Of a DNA stretch of 64,000 nucleotides, positions 60,565 to 64,000 are shown piece after piece; within the stretch, counting starts at the first letter, position 1; every line of letters begins with the position of its first letter. The DNA is from Pseudoscleropodium purum. Taxonomy: Eukaryota > Streptophyta > Bryopsida > Hypnales > Brachytheciaceae. The notes beneath the pieces are model-generated. The model ran no database searches. It was not told the DNA's origin and worked only from the letters and a program-made list of their open reading frames with translations. The position numbers and the translations under genes were made by a program. The stretch lies in assembly GCA_963969395.1 (NCBI GenBank), contig OZ017795.1:18388063-18452062 (forward strand). Reading direction: 5' to 3'.

Positions 60565-60910
60565 TGTTGGAACAAATATAGGTGCAGTCACCTTAAAGCC
60601 ACAACCGTTCATATTTGGGAAATTTAAGGCCATAACCATTCATATTTAATAAATTTAAAGCTACACAAATTTTTATTTTGGCAAACAATTTCAATAGTCA
60701 TTTAGTCCTTTAAGGTTTAATTAGTACATTCAACAGTCATTCAATCCTTTAGGGATTAATTAGTTAATGCAACAAATGTTTGGATGTGATCAATTGCTAT
60801 AGTTTACAACTTTTGTTAGAATAAATATAGGTGCACTTGCCTTAAAGCCACACCCATTCATATTTGGTAAATTTAAGGCCACGAGTCCACAACCATTCAA
60901 ATTTTATAAA
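60565..60910 (+). repeat. Diverged duplication with two more 39-bp units inside
   Basis: A block starting AACAAATATAGGTGCA (60571) recurs at about 60820 (ATAAATATAGGTGCA), both continuing CCTTAAAGCCACA.CC.TTCATATTTGG. Between them lie two further 39-bp units at 60692 and 60731. The whole seems to have grown by duplication of a repeat-bearing block. Confidence 0.85.
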
Positions 60911-61927
60911 ATCAAAGTTACACAAATTCCAAAATCTTCAATCAAATTGTCTCAAATAGCAAGTAAAGCACTAGAACTCTAATTTTATCTACTACATGTT
61001 TATAATTTCTCAAGTCCCACCACATGTGTAGGAGAGACATGAACACTACTACATATTGAGCAGGATTGCCTCACGAATCATTCACTTGTTTTTTCAATAA
61101 ATTTTTGTATGCTTTGTATGTGATGTTTGTAAGGTAGGAACACGAAAAGAATGCCACTTTTCTACAATTTATAATTTCTATTATTAAATTCATCCAAAAT
61201 TTATATATACCAATATACTCTAATTGACAAATTCAAGTAGATTTCAAAGTGAAGCACACATACATTGAATGATTCTATAGTGAAAGAGCAATGATTTTTC
61301 TCAATTGCAAAAATCAACTATTCTATCATTAAAAAATAAGATTATATTAGGGAATTGAAGTGTTTCTATTTTACAAAATGTGTTGAAAATTTTCCATTTT
61401 TTCAAAAAAATTATTTTTATAAAATAAGAATGGAAAAAAATGCCAGTAATGTATTTTTGCCTTTGATCCAATCAACTTCAAATTGATGTAAATACCTCAA
61501 TCTTTTAAATTTTGATAATATATGAAAAATATAATAAACTAAAATTTACATTCTTCATTTCATTAGTTGAATTAGAAAGCCAAAAAATCATCTTTAGCAC
61601 TAGAATTGGGTCTGAAGCATACTACTAAGGGAAACAACTAATTAATCTAGGACGAAAGAAAAAACAAAAGACACTAATATTTAGAATAGAAGGATTACTA
61701 ACTAGAGTTTAATTTCTTATCAATTTTTGAATTAATTTTTTTAATTTCCACCTTTTGAACTAAGAAGAAAGACCTAGAGAGGGAAGGAATCCTTATGAAA
61801 TGCCACAAAGCCTAGAAAATAGCTAAAAGCTAATTAAACAAATACATTTGGCATTGCCTTCTTATTAAAGATGAGTTGCAAGAATACATCAAATATAGGA
61901 CATGATATGAAAGAAAACCATAGAAGG

Positions 61928-62275
61928 AAAATTCCTTTCTTATTTCAAAGGCAATATGGATGGCAATAGGATATAAGAAAACACCAAACATTTGTAAGCA
62001 AGATATGAAAACAACAATCAAAGGCGTCATCCTAGATGGAATATAAATTGAAAAAACAAACCTTGAAAATCAAGCTTGGCCCATTGTGAACATGCATTAG
62101 CATTACAAAATTTCTAAGGCTAAAAGAAGTCTACTAATTCTTCACTTCTACAATGCAATTATGGAGATAAATGAAAAATTATTTTTTATTTAAAAAAATT
62201 TGTAATCTGATGTCACACTACTAGTACCATGTCAACACCACATTATATTGCCTTTTTTTTTTTTTTTTTTTCTTA
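61928..62275 (+). repeat. Dispersed ~340-bp repeat, copy 2, ending in a T-run
   Basis: Homologous to 38780-39120 over its full length (TTATTTCAAAGG, TTGTAAGCAAGATATGAAAACA, ATCAAGCTTGGC, GTAATCTGATGT, CACTACTAGTACCATGT). It ends in an uninterrupted T19 at 62253-62271, where the other copy has an interrupted T-rich tract. Confidence 0.85.
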
Positions 62276-64000
62276 ATTTCCTTTATTTAAAAAGAAATTA
62301 TTTTTTCTATATTTGCACCCTGGGGAGATTACTTAATATATCTATAACATACTACATACATTAAAATGATTTTTTGGACCCCTATATAATTTTTGATAAA
62401 CTATAATTTCAACCTATAATTATGAGCTTAGTTTAACAATGACTATAGGTTTCCATTACCGAAAATTCCCAACTCAAATAACTTATAAAATGATTTGTAG
62501 AAGAGGTTGAAAAATGAACTGAAATGGAATGTTTTTCAACTCAAATATTTGTAGAGAATAAATTTAGACGACCATTGCATCATTATTCAAGGAAAATTAA
62601 CTTTCAATAGAGAGTTATTTTAAACAATTTTTTATTCATTTTTTAGACAATTTTTTCTTATATAAAATAGGGGTGTGAAAGTTATTTTCAGCTCTACAGT
62701 GTATCTTTTTTCTTCAAAAATTTGTAACCAATTATAATTAACAAATAAAAATACCAATAATTCACAACATAAACTTTCAAAGTAGAGGATTCTCTTCATA
62801 TTTTTTTCTTTTCCTTTTAATTAAATTTTAGGACATAAAATAGGGGATCAAAAATCTTAATGCACGTAGTTTCTAATGGACACTCTAAGTGATCTCCTCA
62901 GGATTTGCACCACAGGGTGCCAAAAATAAAAAACTCACAATCCTCTATAAGGTTCAAATTTTTTTTAATGGAAGAAATTATAAGAGAAAAACAATCAATC
63001 TAATAATCCTCAAAACAATCCTACAAACAAAAACAACAAGGGAAGATAATATGACCCTTCTTCTTCAGTTAGTTTATGATCTAAGTCAAATTTGCATATC
63101 GTAGGAAGATTTTTTTATAGTCACTAGTTTGTGAATCATCTATCCTACCTCATACAATGTATTCAAGAATTTGCCTATAATTTCATGGTCAAAATCCTTT
63201 GCTTGAAGTAATGTGTATTTGCCTAGATTGCTCATTCATTCTTGTCAACCTGATTTGAATAGGTTTTCCATTCTTATAACTCAAATATACCCATTGTGGC
63301 ATTGTTACTTTGGTCATTACACATGATCATTTTAATGATTGATTTTTTTCTTGTGGTAGAAGGACAAATTGAAGAATATATTATCTTTCCAATCATATCA
63401 ATATCAAAAAATAAATGGGTATTATAGGTTGTCAAAGGACAAAATTATAGCTTCCCATTGTACACAACATAGAAGATCTACATTGGCTCAATTGAGTCCT
63501 TATATTACTACCATCATTATCCCAAAACACCATACTAAAATATGAGACATTTCCTAAAATGTAGGTCAACTTTTTGTTCCAATATGATAACTTTTATTAT
63601 GCCATTCTACCATTGTTTTGAATATAATAGCATCACTTTACACTTTTGACTACATTCAAATGCTAAGAAGCACTATTAGAACAACCAACAAGTCTCCCAT
63701 TTGGAAGGTTTATGACAAAGAATATATCTACTAGAAAAATGAGGTAATCGAGCATTGAATGTTAAAAGCATAGCTATATCTCATATTCTTATAGTGTCAA
63801 TTCAACATTAGCACAAATCCACTCCATTGGTACTTTTCAAGGCCTTGCAATGTAAATCTATGTAAGTCTTAGTTCTTTGAGCTTTGTACAATTGAATGTC
63901 ATATTTTTGAGATTTACATAATGCCAACAATACAAAAGTGACATTTCATCCCCGATTAACAATACAATGTTTTTGTGAGACCTTCAATTGAGTGTGATTG

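Larger units (their letters stand above)
57241..64000. other. AT-rich terminal spacer
   Basis: No gene recognised on either strand. It contains an (AC)16 run, a composite 39-bp repeat array (60402-60770), a related duplication (60565-60910), the second copy of the dispersed 340-bp repeat and a long T-run. Open frames are short and AT-biased. Confidence 0.6.

Noticed and set aside
60402..60770. Regularly spaced repeats that could suggest a CRISPR array
   Set aside because: The units abut with no unique spacers, and the genome is a plant nuclear one; this is an ordinary tandem repeat.

Overview
The window is nuclear DNA of a land plant. It has intron-containing genes with GT–AG junctions, plant-only protein families (NIN-like RWP-RK protein, GNOM-type ARF-GEF, SAUL1/PUB44-type U-box/ARM protein), moderately GC-rich exons, and long AT-rich spacers full of small repeats. 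The compact introns and strongly AT-rich spacers suggest a non-seed plant, most likely a moss. That placement is inference; the species cannot be fixed from the sequence alone.

Layout. 1-1.5 kb is AT-rich spacer. 1.6-5.5 kb (+) is an 11-exon organellar class I release factor (RF1 type). 5.5-10.8 kb is repeat-rich spacer with a CACTA-type element and two members of a family whose termini read like TTAACCCCTAAA. 11.3-12.9 kb (+) is a multi-pass membrane protein. 15.2-16.6 kb (-) is a BTB/POZ protein whose 5' end is not resolved. 18.6-19.1 kb (+) is a small single-exon protein with a possible PP1-docking motif. 19.1-21.3 kb is spacer with a large inverted repeat. 21.4-28.7 kb (+) is a complete GNOM/GBF-class ARF-GEF in nine coding exons. 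32.6-37.6 kb (+) is a SAUL1/PUB43/44-like U-box/ARM E3 ligase. 37.6-52 kb is a large AT-rich repeat block. 52.0-56.4 kb (-) is a NIN-like transcription factor with RWP-RK and PB1 domains. 57-64 kb is AT-rich repeat spacer.

The genes look unrelated in function (organellar translation termination, vesicle traffic, ubiquitylation, nitrate-type transcription). There is no sign of a cluster or operon. I joined exons by hand from splice consensus, reading phase and remembered family conservation. Every join in the release factor, ARF-GEF, U-box and NLP genes keeps phase.

The most notable non-coding signal is the number of short non-autonomous elements with terminal inverted repeats. One family, with ends like AAGGTAGAG and lengths of about 300-370 bp, sits within introns of the release factor, U-box and NLP genes and in the U-box gene's 5' region. 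I found no convincing new multi-gene biological system. The previously undescribed material, if any, is these repeat families, the small 18.6 kb protein and an interrupted frame at 17.4-17.9 kb.
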